From: Toxonevra muliebris
Lineage: Eukaryota; Arthropoda; Insecta; Diptera; Pallopteridae
NCBI GenBank assembly: GCA_963691655.1
Contig: OY829328.1
Location: forward strand, 28,539,890-28,603,889
Length of the DNA stretch: 64,000 nucleotides
Direction of reading: 5' to 3'
Shown: positions 33,600 through 46,300 of the stretch, piece after piece
How positions within the stretch are numbered: the stretch's first letter is position 1
How the letters are laid out: each line of letters starts with the position of its first letter
Notes under the pieces: generated by a model
The model's database searches: none
What the model was told of the DNA's origin: nothing
The model's input: only the letters and a program-made list of their open reading frames with translations
Translations under genes and position numbers: made by a program

Positions 33600-36550
33600 C
33601 ACTACACTTCATTTCATATTTTTGGTTTTACTTTTCACATAAATTCACATTTTTTAACCCGAAAGTGAAAAATTTACTAAGGATATGAAATAATAACCTT
33701 AAAAACATTTTATTGCTGCTCGTGTCCAAACTCGTGTAAACATGTGTCATGATATTTTCACCAGAGACACAGAACTAGACAATAAGCCATAAAGAAAAAT
33801 CTAAAACTTTTTTTAAGATACATACAGTACATATGATTTTGAAGCCGGGGGAGAAGAAATTTATTCACAAATTGGATTGTTCACCGTAGTCTTCCCGATA
33901 TGTTTTCGCATAATGCCAATAGACCTAGACTTTTAGGATAATGCACAGATGTTTTCATTGACTTCTTTGACCACTCATTACTTTCAAAAAATTTCTGAAA
34001 AGTATTGTAGCTTTTTAGAAGCGTATTCTTAAAGATCGTGGGATTGTTTCTTAAAAAATTTCACTGTATATAAAACTAGCGCGAGGAAAGATAAAGAAAA
34101 AAGAATAGAAAATATTTGAAATAATATTCAATAATAAAAAGTATAAAATCAAATAAAAAACACAACAATTTATTTTTAGAAAATAATCTTTTATTACAAA
34201 AAAAAAAAAAAAGAAATAAATCAAAAGTAAAATAAAATAAAAAAAATTACAAAAAATTAATACTATGAAGACAGAGTTAAACTTTAATTACAATTATCAA
34301 AAAAGAATAAAAAGGAAAAAAGAAATTATACACATTTACTGCAAAAATATTTTATATCATTATAAATTTTATGCAAACTATAAAAGTTTAAATCATTACC
34401 TATTATTATTATTATTTTTTTTTTTAACAACTTTAACTATAAAAGCTATTTTTTTTGTTTGTTTAATTTTCTTTTTATATCAAAGCTTAATTTAATTATA
34501 AAAATTTGTTTTGGAATTATGCATTTATGTTTCGAAGTTTGAATAGAAAACCAAACTAAAGAGAAAAACAGAAATATACGTTGCAAAGGACTCAAACATT
34601 TTTGCTATTTTAAATGCAATAAAATGCTTAATTATATTTATTTTTTTAATTTTCGTTTTGTTTTCTGTTGTATTATTATTTTTTGACACATACATACATT
34701 GTTAGATTTAGTGAAGGTTTTGTTTTCATTTTTTGTGGTTTTCTTGATTGAACGTTTACTACATTTATTTTCTGTTTTATTTCACATTTATACTTTGTTT
34801 AAGATTTATTTATTTATTTTTTTTTTCAAAAAATTTAATGTGTTTGTTTTTGTTTTTATTTCTGTTGTTTTGTTTGCCGAATTATATATTTATTTATTTT
34901 TTTTTTTTTTGTTTCAGAAGAAAATTATTTAATTCATATATGAGTGCGGCAATGACCACGGTTTAAATTTTTCCGAAATATGAAAATTGCGTGAATGCAA
35001 ATATGAAAAACAAAAACTAGTGTAGTGCTCGCATTATATTTAAATTTTTTCTCAATTCAAAACAGAAAATTTAATTTCAATTTTATAGTTCCGTTCCACT
35101 AAGCTGATATTTCTACTGTGCAAATGAGCGGTTTTTATGTTCACTGAGTGGAAATTAAAGTTTATCGTTATGGTCAATTGAGAGAGCGTAGCGAGGAATA
35201 TCTTATTTTTTTATTGTGATGAGGAGCGGGACTGAGAATAATTTTCAAATAGCATTAATTCAGACAATGGACACTGATATTAATGAGCTGGATCATCTTG
35301 AATGCAAATAGCCATTACGCAGCCCAACCATGTCAAAAGAAATGCGGCAAATAGCTTTTGTATAATAAAATAATGCAGTCTTAAAGGGCTTGAATTTTTA
35401 ATGCATATTATATGAACAACAGCAAGTGAGAAACTGGTATACGAAATGCCTTAAGCCTCCCAGAACTTTTTCTTTCATATTTATAGTTTAAAGCATCACC
35501 CTAACTCATATCGTCCCAACGATTCGATTAACCGAATAAAAATTTTGAAAATTCATCAAAAACACACTTATAAACTTTTTCCACAAGTAATCACTGTTTA
35601 ATATTTCATTTCATTTGACTTTAAAATTGCATGTAGATAATTGAAAAATTTTTAATTTTTTACACCTGGTCATCTGATTTTCTTGATGTAAGCCAAAATT
35701 TATTACACCCTCTAAAATTTAGAACCAAATTTCTTTTGTGTTTTTCAGAACAAAAATTTCTTAATGAAGACATATAGTATCATAGCATCAAGTATCGGGT
35801 CAAAATGAGTTAAGTTGACTTTACATTGTGCATGGATTTACAGCTTTTCAGTTTAAAGCTCCAATATATGTCCCTTTTTTTACAGAGTTTATATGCATTT
35901 CGAATATCATTTGCCAACATTTTGAGTACAAATGTAAACTAAAGTCGATATTTCTTGATGATGTGAAAATTGCGGCCTTAAACAATTTGTTTATTAGTAA
36001 ATAATTCTATCGAAAAAAATTCGATTGTTTTTCGATTGACAATATTTTTAAAGAAGTTGAACATTATTTTTTTGAAAAGATTTTGAAGTTTGGAAATTTT
36101 CTTTTTTCTTCCATTGTTCTTATAAAATCCCGTTTAATTCTAAAAAAATATATTTCCAATATTTTGAGCTAATTTTATCAGAGATATTAAATAGAATATT
36201 GAAAGTATCAGTATCAGGGAGTTGCCTTGGAAGATTTGTTTTATGCCATTATTTTCTCATCTTTTTGTTATACTCGTATGCTGGCAGTCGCTTGTTAGTT
36301 TAAAGATACGATATACGACCCGCTTTCTAGAAATTCATCCAAGAGAAAGCAAAATGTAATCAATTTTAAATTGTTACATATCATATGGTTAGAAATGTGT
36401 TTCTTAAGATAATATTATCGGTTTTGGGAATGCAAGAAATTGGTTTTCCTTATTAACTGATTTTCAAGAATTTAAGTTTTTTTCTTATGGGTTTTTTAAA
36501 AACTAATTTTAAAAGTTATACATCTAGTGGTTGATCGAACTTATTATTTT
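33600..36550. other. AT-rich island and spacer
   Basis: The stretch 34100-35000 is dense in poly-A and poly-T; its open frames are low-complexity. From 35000 to 36550 no gene or element end was supported. Confidence 0.35.
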
Positions 36551-36595
36551 TCTGTTATGGCACAATAGCCCATGGAGGGCCTAGAGCGTACTTTT
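36551..36595 (-). mobile_element. Short fragment of second SINE family
   Basis: TTATGGCACAATAGCCCATG and GGAGGGCCTAGAG match the 3' end of the SINE at 25.2 kb. No head or duplication remains. Confidence 0.55.
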
Positions 36596-36599
36596 TCTT

Positions 36600-37790
36600 T
36601 TTTTTTTTGTTTCGCCACAAACTGAGCTTAAAGCTTCAATTCTCGTCATATTTGGCATGGTATAATGGGAGAATGGGCGGTTTGATCTTCAAAAATTTAA
36701 TTTATTTAGTTATTGATATTGTTTTTTTTTTTTCAGAAACATAATCAATTTCTAATGGAATCCTTTAATGTTGGAATAAAAGTGATACTAGTGAATGCAC
36801 TTTCTGAATTTTTACACTTATAGTCATTTTTCAGCATGATTGCATACTTTTAGGGTTAACAAACAAAATTTAATTCCAATTTTAGTTGAAAAAATAATGT
36901 TCAGACTTATTTTTAAATTGAATTATTTCCTAAAAGCGGGAAAAGCAGATATTGTTTTTGCATATTCCGATAAAGAAAAGTGCCATCTAAAATTAAGAAA
37001 AAATCCAGGAACATATTTTCATATATTTTCTCTGCCGAAATTCTACAATCTTCAGTTGTCGTATTTTCGAAAATTCTTAACTTTTGAAACAATGCAATGC
37101 ATTTTAGCTTTTCAAATCTTGATCAAAAATTAACACCAAAAATTTTCTTGATAAATTGAGAATACAAAACTGGAACTTTCGACAGGATATCATTAATTAT
37201 CATTCGGATGTATTTTAGTCACTAAAAACTAAATTAGGACTAAAAACCAAAATCGAACAATCGCACATTTTAGTGAAAAATTTGTCGAATTTGAGCTGCT
37301 CTTGCACCCACACTAATTATTTTCTCTCAAAGATTTTTTGAGCTTTTCCTAATTGGAGTATTATCTTTAAAATGATACAAAATTTGTTTGGTTTTGTCAT
37401 TATGAATTTTTTGGATTTTGTTTATGGGACGGATCGCTGTGCGGCGAAATGAAAAGCTTTTTTTAGGAAATTTTTAAGCTTTGAGGTTTGTATTTTTGTG
37501 AGCTTTACTTGCCTGTTAACCCATGTGCCTCCTATATCGGCCACTGAATATAAGATACCGTGTCACTACAATCCGCTCTATTGAAATTATTCTCAGTCAT
37601 ATTACAATTAATTTACATTGCTGAAAAGATTATGTCTAGCCCTCGAAAATAAAAAACCCGCCAATTTTTAGGCTTCTCCAATGCAAACACATTTTCACCA
37701 TTAAGTTGCTTCACTTCATTATTTGTTCTCGTTTCAGAAATTTCAGTGAAAATTCACGTACTTTTTAGTGATAGAACGAAGATCGGCATC
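36600..37790. other. Non-coding, nothing recognised
   Basis: AT-rich spacer. A 97-codon open frame at 36840-37133 has no recognisable domain and a composition like the surrounding DNA. Confidence 0.3.
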
Positions 37791-37794
37791 TTCT

Positions 37795-38095
37795 TCTTCT
37801 TTTATGGCACAACAGCTCGTGGAGAGCCTAGGCCAAGTTTTTCGCATCCATTTATGTTGTGTGTGTAGGCATCTACACACAAGTAAAAGGGACCTATAGT
37901 TTTATACCGAATTGAACGCCGAAAGGAAAAGATTTTCTGAGAAATTTGTTTTTTCTTGGAGATTTGGTATTGCTAGTCAAGAGGTGGTGGTGGTGCGTGC
38001 ATAAAATTTTATATTTTTGATTTTTTATCGTGCGACCAAGGGCACCTTGCTTAGCAGTCCAGCATTCTAAATACTATGCCATAGCAGTCACAATA
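37795..38095 (-). mobile_element. Degenerate copy of second SINE family
   Basis: The left end TTATGGCACAACAGCTCGTG, the middle GACCTATAGTTTTATACCG, the segment TTGCTAGTCAAGAGGTGGTG and the right-end tRNA-like AGCAGTCCAGCATTCTAAA parallel the 25.2-kb SINE throughout. The B-box region is decayed. No duplication was seen. Confidence 0.75.
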
Positions 38096-38099
38096 GGAC

Positions 38100-39917
38100 C
38101 ACAAGATCGGTATCACTTTTGTTTATTTACTGGTTTACACTAACTCAATGAAAATCAATGTCTATGATTGTTGAAAAGAATAAGATATTCTCTCTTCCTC
38201 TTCTCTCTATTACTCTCCATCTCAGCGCATTTTTCGAATTATAAATGTTTTTGAAACTAATGACGAAAGTATTTTGAAATTAAATATTTATGTAAGTATA
38301 TTTGAAAATATTTATAGAATCGAAAATATTATGTGTAAAGAAAAATAAAAAAATGTATCCAGTTATTTAAAAGTTTTTTGAAGTAAAATTAAGAAAACTA
38401 TAAGCTAATAATATGAAATAGGTTAAAGTTTTGTTCAAACAGATATTTATAAAATTACAAAAAGAAGCTTAAAAATAAATATAATTTACGTAAGAAATTA
38501 TTTTTTATTTTTTTTATTTTGTTTAAAACAACATTTGCACTTGTGTTTGTTTGTATGTATATATGTATGTATATATTTTGTATATAATTTTTAATGGTTT
38601 TTTAAATTATACAAATTTATAATGTGCTTACGTAATTGTTTTAATTTTATTATTATTATTTTTGTTTGTTTATGTTTTTTTTATTTTTTGAATTCAACTT
38701 TGCATATGTGTGTGTGTGTGTGTGTCACATTATTTGAACTAACATTGATGATTTTTATTTTTAATTATTAATTATTTTTATATAATGCTTTTATTTTTAT
38801 TTTAATGTTATTGTTGCTGTAATTTTTTTTGGCAGTGGTATTGCTACACTCTCACAAAATATACAATTCAATTTTCCTGCTGACTGTGTCAACTTTTACC
38901 AGCATTTGAAAGATTATGAAATCTTTAAAATTAAACGTAACTTTATACTTAAGATGCACACAATTTTTGTTTGTAAGTTGTTTTCTTTTTTAATTTAACT
39001 TAAATTGTTTTAATAAATTGCTTAACTTTGGTAAATTTTTCATTTGTTTTGATTAACAGAAAAACAAAATCATTTCGTTTAAAATAACTAAAATCGAATG
39101 CTTTTTATTTTTGTTTCTTAAAAAATTATTAAAGGTTAAAGACATTTTTAAAAAATGGTACTAAACAAATTTAAATATACATAAATATAATTTTTTAATG
39201 AATAGAAACAAATTTTGGAAATTTGTTTTTATTTTATATCAAAATGTAAGACTAAGATTCAGAGAATTGTTTTCCAGAAATTACATAATTTCGTTATAAT
39301 TTGTATGGTATAAATTAGATAATTTTTATTTGTTTGTTTTCATTAAAAAATAGGAATAGTTTTCATATATGGTAAACACACACATATAATTCTGTGCATA
39401 TGTATGTGTGTTGGTTTGTTTGTATTTATGTGATGATGGCACAATTTTATTTATTTTTTATTTTACTTGCTTTCTAATGCTACTTCTTCATTTCTTAGCG
39501 GTATTTGCACTTTTTTGTTTTGCTCATTCGCTCTCTGTTTTGTTTATTATGGATGCGACAGCAACTTGACGGCCACAGCAGCAATATAAATAAATTATCA
39601 ACCGTGGAATAATTCCATTTACTTTTTTTATGAACCTATAAAAAGTTTTATTAACAACCAACTATTAATTTTCATTTGTGAAAAATTAAAAATGGGTGGA
39701 ATATGTGAGGAATAGAATTTAAAATCAATTTATTGTTGCCGCGTTAATTGTGTTCATTTTTCACAGTTAACACGGCAACTTTTGCTGCAGACGCCATCTT
39801 GTAATTGCGTTGCAGTATTTGTTGTCGCATCCATTGTGTTCGGAGATTTACGTGCTCCTTTTCCATTTACGTGCTCTCCATTTTTGTCAGCTACTCTCTG
39901 CAACTGCTGGTACTTAT
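38100..39917 (-). other. Downstream flank and probable 3' UTR of luna-like gene
   Basis: This lies immediately downstream of the luna-like stop codon on the minus strand, so at least the part next to 39917 should be 3' UTR. The first 190 bp (39730-39917) are less AT-rich. From 38460 to 39500 the DNA is an AT-rich island with a TG repeat (38707-38725). Several minus-strand AATAAA-like strings exist; the cleavage site cannot be chosen. Confidence 0.4.
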
Positions 39918-40196
<279 letters not shown>

Positions 40197-40197
40197 T

Positions 40198-40378
40198 TAG
40201 TGCCGGACTCCAAAGTCTAGTGGATGGTGCACAAGACTTTCACCCAGAAGGTTGCGGGTTTGATTGCCGTCTTGGTCTGGTGGCTAATTCTCATAAACTT
40301 CTTATATTCACTATCGATATGAAGTGATAAAAAATTGCCATACAGCCGTTCGGAATCGGTGTTAAACTGTAGGTGCAA
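40198..40378 (+). mobile_element. Truncated tRNA-Glu-type SINE, copy D
   Basis: A diverged head AGTCTAGTGGATGGTGC and GACTTTCACCCAGAAGG, the latter string matching a tRNA-Glu anticodon arm. It is followed by the SINE body (TATATTCACTATCGATATGA, GTTCGGAATCGGTGTTAAAC), which stops abruptly where another tRNA-like unit begins. The 3' tail is absent. Confidence 0.8.
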
Positions 40379-40565
40379 CCATCGCCACTGTGGTCTAGTG
40401 GCAGAGTGCCAGACTCTTGTCTCTGAAGATCGAGTTCGATTCTCGGCTTGGGTATATTTGATATCTATCTTTCTTTCTCTCTTCCTTTCTTTCTTTCATA
40501 ACTTAGGGCTTTTTGATACAATAGATCTAATAGGTCCCAGTGCCTGACTTTCGAGTCGTCCTTCC
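40378..40565 (+). mobile_element. Third tRNA-headed SINE, inserted in copy D
   Basis: GTGGTCTAGTGGCAGAGTGC (A box) and GAGTTCGATTCTCGGC (B box) form a tRNA-like head. It is followed by a pyrimidine-rich body (CTTTCTTTCTCTCTTCC). It lies head to tail on the truncated Glu-type SINE, so either it inserted there or the two are a dimeric SINE. Confidence 0.65.
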
Positions 40566-41184
40566 TTCAAATAATAATAAAAATACTACCCAGTGGGCCA
40601 AATCTTCGTGAACGATATCGTTTACGACAGTTTGGCGAAACTTTTGCGGACAAAGCTATCGCGACCAGATCTGAAAACGATAGGAAAAATTATCAGCCTT
40701 TATTGTAGGCTGATCGTCTATCCAGGAAGTAACTACTAGATTCTTGAAATTACAGGTAGTCAACCATCGTCGACCTAAATTTAACTTAAAGCTCCCTCCG
40801 TAGTTCAAATTTAGTTTTTGATTTGTTTTCAATAGAGTTCAATTGTCTTGGCACAAACTAAATATAAATTTTTTTGGGGTAAATATAAATTTCTTTGGTT
40901 CCAAGGAGGAACAAAAAGCCATAATGATTCGCTCCAGCTTAAATCAACAGAACGACCTTCGGTTTCAAACAGTCACCTACACGTATTCGCTAGTTTCCCC
41001 ATTTAGGATTCTAGTCAATAGCATTCCTTGAAAAGTCATGATGATGTCTGCTTAAAACGTAATTTTGTCATTTTTTTCTCACCAACATTTTGTGTACCTT
41101 CGAATGTGACAAGGAAAAAACATTATAATTCACCAAAACGAGGTGTAAAGCTTTTTGCATGCAAAAATAGCTGCGCATTCAATT

Positions 41185-41310
41185 TAATTCGCTCTGTAGA
41201 CTATTGCAAAAGAGTGCTAGATTCTTTTCTGTAGGATTCCTGATTCGATGCCCGGCTAGGGTATGGCTTCTTGTTTAATTTGTTTTTCCTTTTTTCATTT
41301 CATAATTAAT
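41185..41310 (+). mobile_element. Decayed third-family SINE head
   Basis: AAGAGTGCTAGATTC, then CTGATTCGATGCCCGGCTA and GGGTAT parallel the 40.38-kb head (GAGTGCCAGACTC, GAGTTCGATTCTCGGCTT, GGGTAT). The A box is lost. Confidence 0.45.
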
Positions 41311-43300
41311 ATAATGCTTAGCATTTATACACAGCGAATCGGTTGACCCTAAAAAAAAAAGTGTTTGCATATGCGACAATCATAATTTTAATGACAATTG
41401 ACGCTTTTTGAGCTTATGAATTTTGTTATGAATGCGAAAAAAAGTCAATTCTCATAGAATGTTTTATTGTCACTAGGGTGAGTTTTGTCACCTACCTAAG
41501 AATAAGTCTGTTAATTTTGTAGTGCTATATTCTACAAGTCAGAATTTGAGTTTATGTCCGACAAAAATTTTCGTAATATTCACAGGCATCGGTTTATGAA
41601 AGGTTAAAGAGCCTTTAAGTCTGGTGCAGTTGAGTTCCTGCTTTACATCTGTAAAGAAATTTTGATTTTTGGGGCCGTGTAATCTCTCCTTTTCCTTCTG
41701 ATTTTTATCTCATTACTCTTTTCTCTTTTTCCATTCTTTATGGTTTCAATTTATTTCATACGAATGAAACTACAATAAAGTGACAAAAGAGATCTGGCAT
41801 ATTGCATGAATTGTTTCAACTAATTAAGTTTATATTTCTATAACATACGAGTACATTGAGAGGATTTTAGGCTCATTCAATGAAAACCAACGTCTGCGAT
41901 TGGTTTATTAGATGCATTGCATAGGATATTCTCAACCGATTTGTTAATTCTTCTGCATGAGGATTGTAACTAAGAAAAATAAGATAAACCACAAAAATTG
42001 AGAACTTATCGTGGGATATGATTTCTCTGCTTTGTATTAAATTTATCAAATACTTTTGAAACGAAAAACATATGCCAGCCGTTTTGGTTAATTTTATTTG
42101 TTTGAAAAGAGAGAATACTTTCTACTTTCTTACTACCAAGTCCTAAATTTCTATCTTTGGCACTTTGATCCATTAGAGATTTCCACGCTTCAATTGCTCT
42201 TATTCTTCTCTGAATTTCAATTTAGTTCATATTTCTGCTTGTTTACAAACATATACAAAACCAAAAATATGAGTGAACGTATATATGTATTCTTCAAATA
42301 TTACAACAAATGTTCAGAGATTTCTTGAAGAGTACAAAGCAAAACTTTCTTATATAATAAAAGTCAAATAATGCGAGAAAACTAATTTTGATTGTGAGAA
42401 GAGGAATGATTTTATTGCTGCATGTTTGCATGCAAAAAACAGAAAAAAACAAAACAAAATCTACATACAAAAAATATACACAAAAACTTAAAACAATTAA
42501 ATGAAAGAAAAATTACTAAACTGTGAAGGAAATCTTTTGCGCACTGTTTGTGAAACACTGAAAATTTATTTATATGTATACATGTAAACAGGAGCCAAGA
42601 GAATGAAACGCACACAAACATAGATATGTATATCTACTACTTATTTGCATGTATACGAGAAATACACACATACACACATACAGTGAGAGCTTATAAAATG
42701 TATACAACACAGAGAAACATAAATAGAAAAGTTTTAATTTCACACAAACAAAAATAAAACTGAAATATAAGAGACGAAAAAAGTAAATAAAAATAATAAT
42801 AAGACAAAAAAACAAAAACAGTAGAAAAAAAAAGAAGAGAAGAAAATTACAAACAACATCAGGAAGTATCGCAGCACGCTGAAAGCAAGCAGCATTGAAG
42901 AGTAGCAGATAAAAAAAAAACGAAAACAAAAAGATTATTAAAATAAAAAGTTTGTGTTTTTGTGAAATAAAGTACGGATACAAGCGAAATTTCCGTTTTC
43001 TTTTACATTTATCATAGTTTACAACGAACATTTTTTTGCTTTCTTTTTAACTTTCTTTATAAACATTCACACAAAAACTGTAGCAAAACTTTGTTTGTAT
43101 GTATGTGTATTGCTTGCTGTATTCGTTTAAATTTGAAAAAAGAGTAGAGAAAATTTTGGCTTTAGAAAAGGATAGGATTCTAGAACTTCTCTTATGTTTG
43201 GAAGTTCATATGTAGTTGCCCTATAGAATCTAAAGGAAGTGGCTCATTCATGAAAGCCATGCGCCATGCGCCAAGCGATTTATATAATGATATACACAAT
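41311..43300. other. AT-rich spacer and A-rich island
   Basis: The stretch 42400-43100 is A-rich on the plus strand. The 153-codon minus frame at 42570-43031 is a Phe-rich translation of that tract and not a gene. No other feature is supported. Confidence 0.35.
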
Positions 43301-43319
43301 TTTTCATAGCCTGATCAAC

Positions 43320-46300
43320 AGATTTTGGATTATAAATTTGATACACAAAATTATTCAGATGATTATTTACGAAGTCATCCATAAAATTTCATTAAAATTA
43401 TGAATTTTTAGAGATGACAGAATGCAAGATGAACTCGCAAAATGATTTACAATGTGACTCACATGTTTATTGAAATGATGCAGGAAATATTTGATACATA
43501 AAAAGATACTTATATATTCACATTTACAAAGTCTAATGCAAAGAAGTAAAAAATGTGTCCATAAATTATAGTAAATGATTTACAAAGTGAATTCGAAGAG
43601 AAAGATAGATAATAAAATCGAAGATGACTCAAAAAGTGATTTAAAATAATAACTCAGTCATTGATTTTCCGGTTGATTCATAAATTACTCAGTCCAACAG
43701 CACTTTTGCAACAGAATAGCCACCCTATAATCCTGAAAGGGAATGTTGTAAGACCATTTTTGTAAAACAAACTTATAGTCCAGCACGTCTTAGTTTTTTG
43801 TTTTACAGTGGGTCAAAATTTTCTTATTTTGGTTGAAGGGAGCTGACTACTGGATGCAAAAAGTGTTATAAATTGATGTCTAAGGAAAATCTTATTAGCA
43901 AAGTTATGTGATAGAATTTTACAAGGGTCATTTCTGTAGAACACTTTAACCCTTTAGTTCCTCTTTTTATGGGGCAATTTGACCCCTTTTTTGATGAAAA
44001 CCTGAAAAGTGCTTTCAAAAGAGACATTTAAGGATTAAAATTTTCAAGAAAAATATTTGGTAGAAAATTTCGCTAGGGGTCACCAAAGACTTAAAAGTCA
44101 TATATATAACTGTTAACGGTTACTAAAAGGAAATAGCAGCCTACCCACATAAATAGAATATATTATAATGTGAATTCAGCATTATGATTAATTTAGATAA
44201 CTGTAACATTAATTTTGACCAACAAAGGGACGTTCCTCAGGTTTCCGGTGCCGATTTTTCTGATTTTCATAAATGCTGTAGGGGACGGAAATGAAATAGA
44301 CACGTAGGGTATGCATTACTGCAACATTTGCAGAAACAAACGCGTTAAAAACTCCAATATTTGTCTGCTGATCACGCATTCAACAGCAAGGGATTGTTGT
44401 AGCGATGCTCCTTGGTGCCGGTAATGCTTGAACAGCAGCCAGTACATTTTTAGCGTTGTGCTTCTCGAAATGCATGTAATGCATAACCGAACATACGCGC
44501 AAAAACGGGTTTAAGTTGAGTTCTACCTCCCAAATTAGGGGGTGTAAAAGTAGGGGTTCTAAAAGTAGGTAGTAGAAGATGGGTTTCCGTGGTTAGCGAC
44601 TCTCGTATACAGATTATAAGTAGTGTGAGTTGTGATGTACAAAAATAAAATTTTTGTGAAAATTAAGAATTTACAAATTTGCATAATATACCCAAATTAG
44701 GAAAAAATTAAAGATGGTAGAAGCTGTTTGCAAAGTCAAGGATTGGTTTTGTCATATTTATGGAAATTTAGCGCATCATCAAACCGAAGGAAAAAACGTA
44801 TGCAATTGAAGAACCATATTTTTATTATTTTGGATCATGATTTTTTTCTAAAGTTTTCATACCATAAGTTATATGTACAACTTGAGAAAGTGGGATATTG
44901 ACCTGAAATAAAGGCGGTGACAGGGCACTGGCATTTTCTACGTCCATGACTTGGATTGAACCGGCAGATCACATACCATGCGCGTGCTAGTTCTGCGTAA
45001 ATTACAATTTCGATAGAAGTAAAAAACTATTTCCTTTCATCAGCCATTAACCGTTATATATATGACTCTTTGGTGACCCCTAGTGAAATTTTCTGGCAAA
45101 TATTTTTGTGGAATATTTTAATCCTTAAATGTCTCTTTTGAAAGAACTTTTCAAGTTTTCATCAAAATTGTCCCATAAAAAGAGGAACTAAAGGGTTAAA
45201 ATGTTCTACAGAAATGAACTTTGAAAAATTCTATTCTACAACTTTGTCGATAAGATTTTCCTCAGACATCAATTTATAGCACTTTTTGCACTTAGTATTC
45301 AGCTCCCTTCGACAAAAAAAAGAAAACTTTGACCCACTGTAAAAAAAAACTGAGACGTGCTGGGCTATAATTTTGTTTTACAAAAATGGTCTATACAACA
45401 TTTCCTTTCAGGACTATAGGGTAGCTATTCTGTTGCAGCCAAAAAGTCTTAATTTGTTGGACTGTGTTATCATTCATAAAAATTATTCACAAAACGAATT
45501 ATGAAATGATACTTCGTAATTATGCACTAAACTAAGTAATTCAAATCACAAAGCAAAACAAAAAAAATTCATAAATAGTCTATAAAATTTGAGACACAAA
45601 AGGAATCGCAAAATGGTCTGCAAAATGATTTATAAGATTATACATAAATTTATTCAAAATTTGATTCATTTGAAATGTTAAATAAAATCATCCACAAAAC
45701 ATTGCAAAAAGTATTCCACGTAGAGATTTATAAAATTTATAAAATGTATCTACACTAAGCTATCAAAAATAATATTCATTCGGAAAGCCTTATGCAACCG
45801 GAATTGCCCACATATGTCCATAATTTAGGCACATTATGATATAGAAAATGATTCACAAAATGAACCGAAAATTATATGAAAAAAGATTTGCAAGACGATT
45901 TATAATATGACACTCAAAGATTATATAGGAAGAGATTCAGTCGTTTCAAATCACAACATATAACAATAAATTATTCAAAAATTATACGCAAAAGGATTCA
46001 CAAAGTGATTCACAAATTGGTTCATAAAATGATTAACAAACTGATTTACAAGATTATTTACATTTGATTCACAACTTCATCCAAAGAGATTCATGAAATG
46101 TTACGTGAAGTTATCAACAAAATAATTCATTCACAAAGTCCTATGCGAAAGAATTTGCAAAATAGTTTACAAAATGATTAAAAACATATGCCTAAGAATT
46201 AGGTACAAAACTTTTCAAAAAATCAAACCGAAAGGCATTAAAAAATTTATTCATAAAGCCATATGCATAAATCAGAAAAACAAATCAGTATTTTAAAATA
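43320..46300. repeat. Degenerate 12-bp minisatellite
   Basis: Many loose copies of GATTCACAAAAT lie on both sides of the long-inverted-repeat element (43320-43690 and 45470-46300). The period is best seen at 45994-46060, where GATTCACAAAGT, GATTCACAAATT, GGTTCATAAAAT and GATTAACAAACT follow one another exactly 12 bp apart. Elsewhere the period is blurred by small indels. In frame it would read DSQN repeats, but stops abound, so coding is unlikely. Confidence 0.7.
43690..45464. mobile_element. 1.78-kb element with ~440-bp inverted arms
   Basis: The left arm (43690-44137) and right arm (about 45030-45464) are inverted copies: CAGTCCAACAGCAC at one end and, by complement, CAGTCCAACAAATT at the other. 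The arms then share AACAGAATAGC, CCCTATA, ATGTTGTA and many longer strings. The inner edge is TAACGGT with CTTTCAT/AAGGAAA flanks. The centre (44140-45030) has no recognised protein. Within each arm lies TTAACCCTTTAGTTCC (43946 and its mirror at 45199). No target duplication at the outer ends could be fixed. It interrupts the 12-bp minisatellite. Confidence 0.82.

Noticed and set aside
42570..43031. 153-codon minus-strand ORF
   Set aside because: It translates an A-rich (plus) tract into Phe/Leu/Tyr runs; there is no domain and the DNA is low-complexity.
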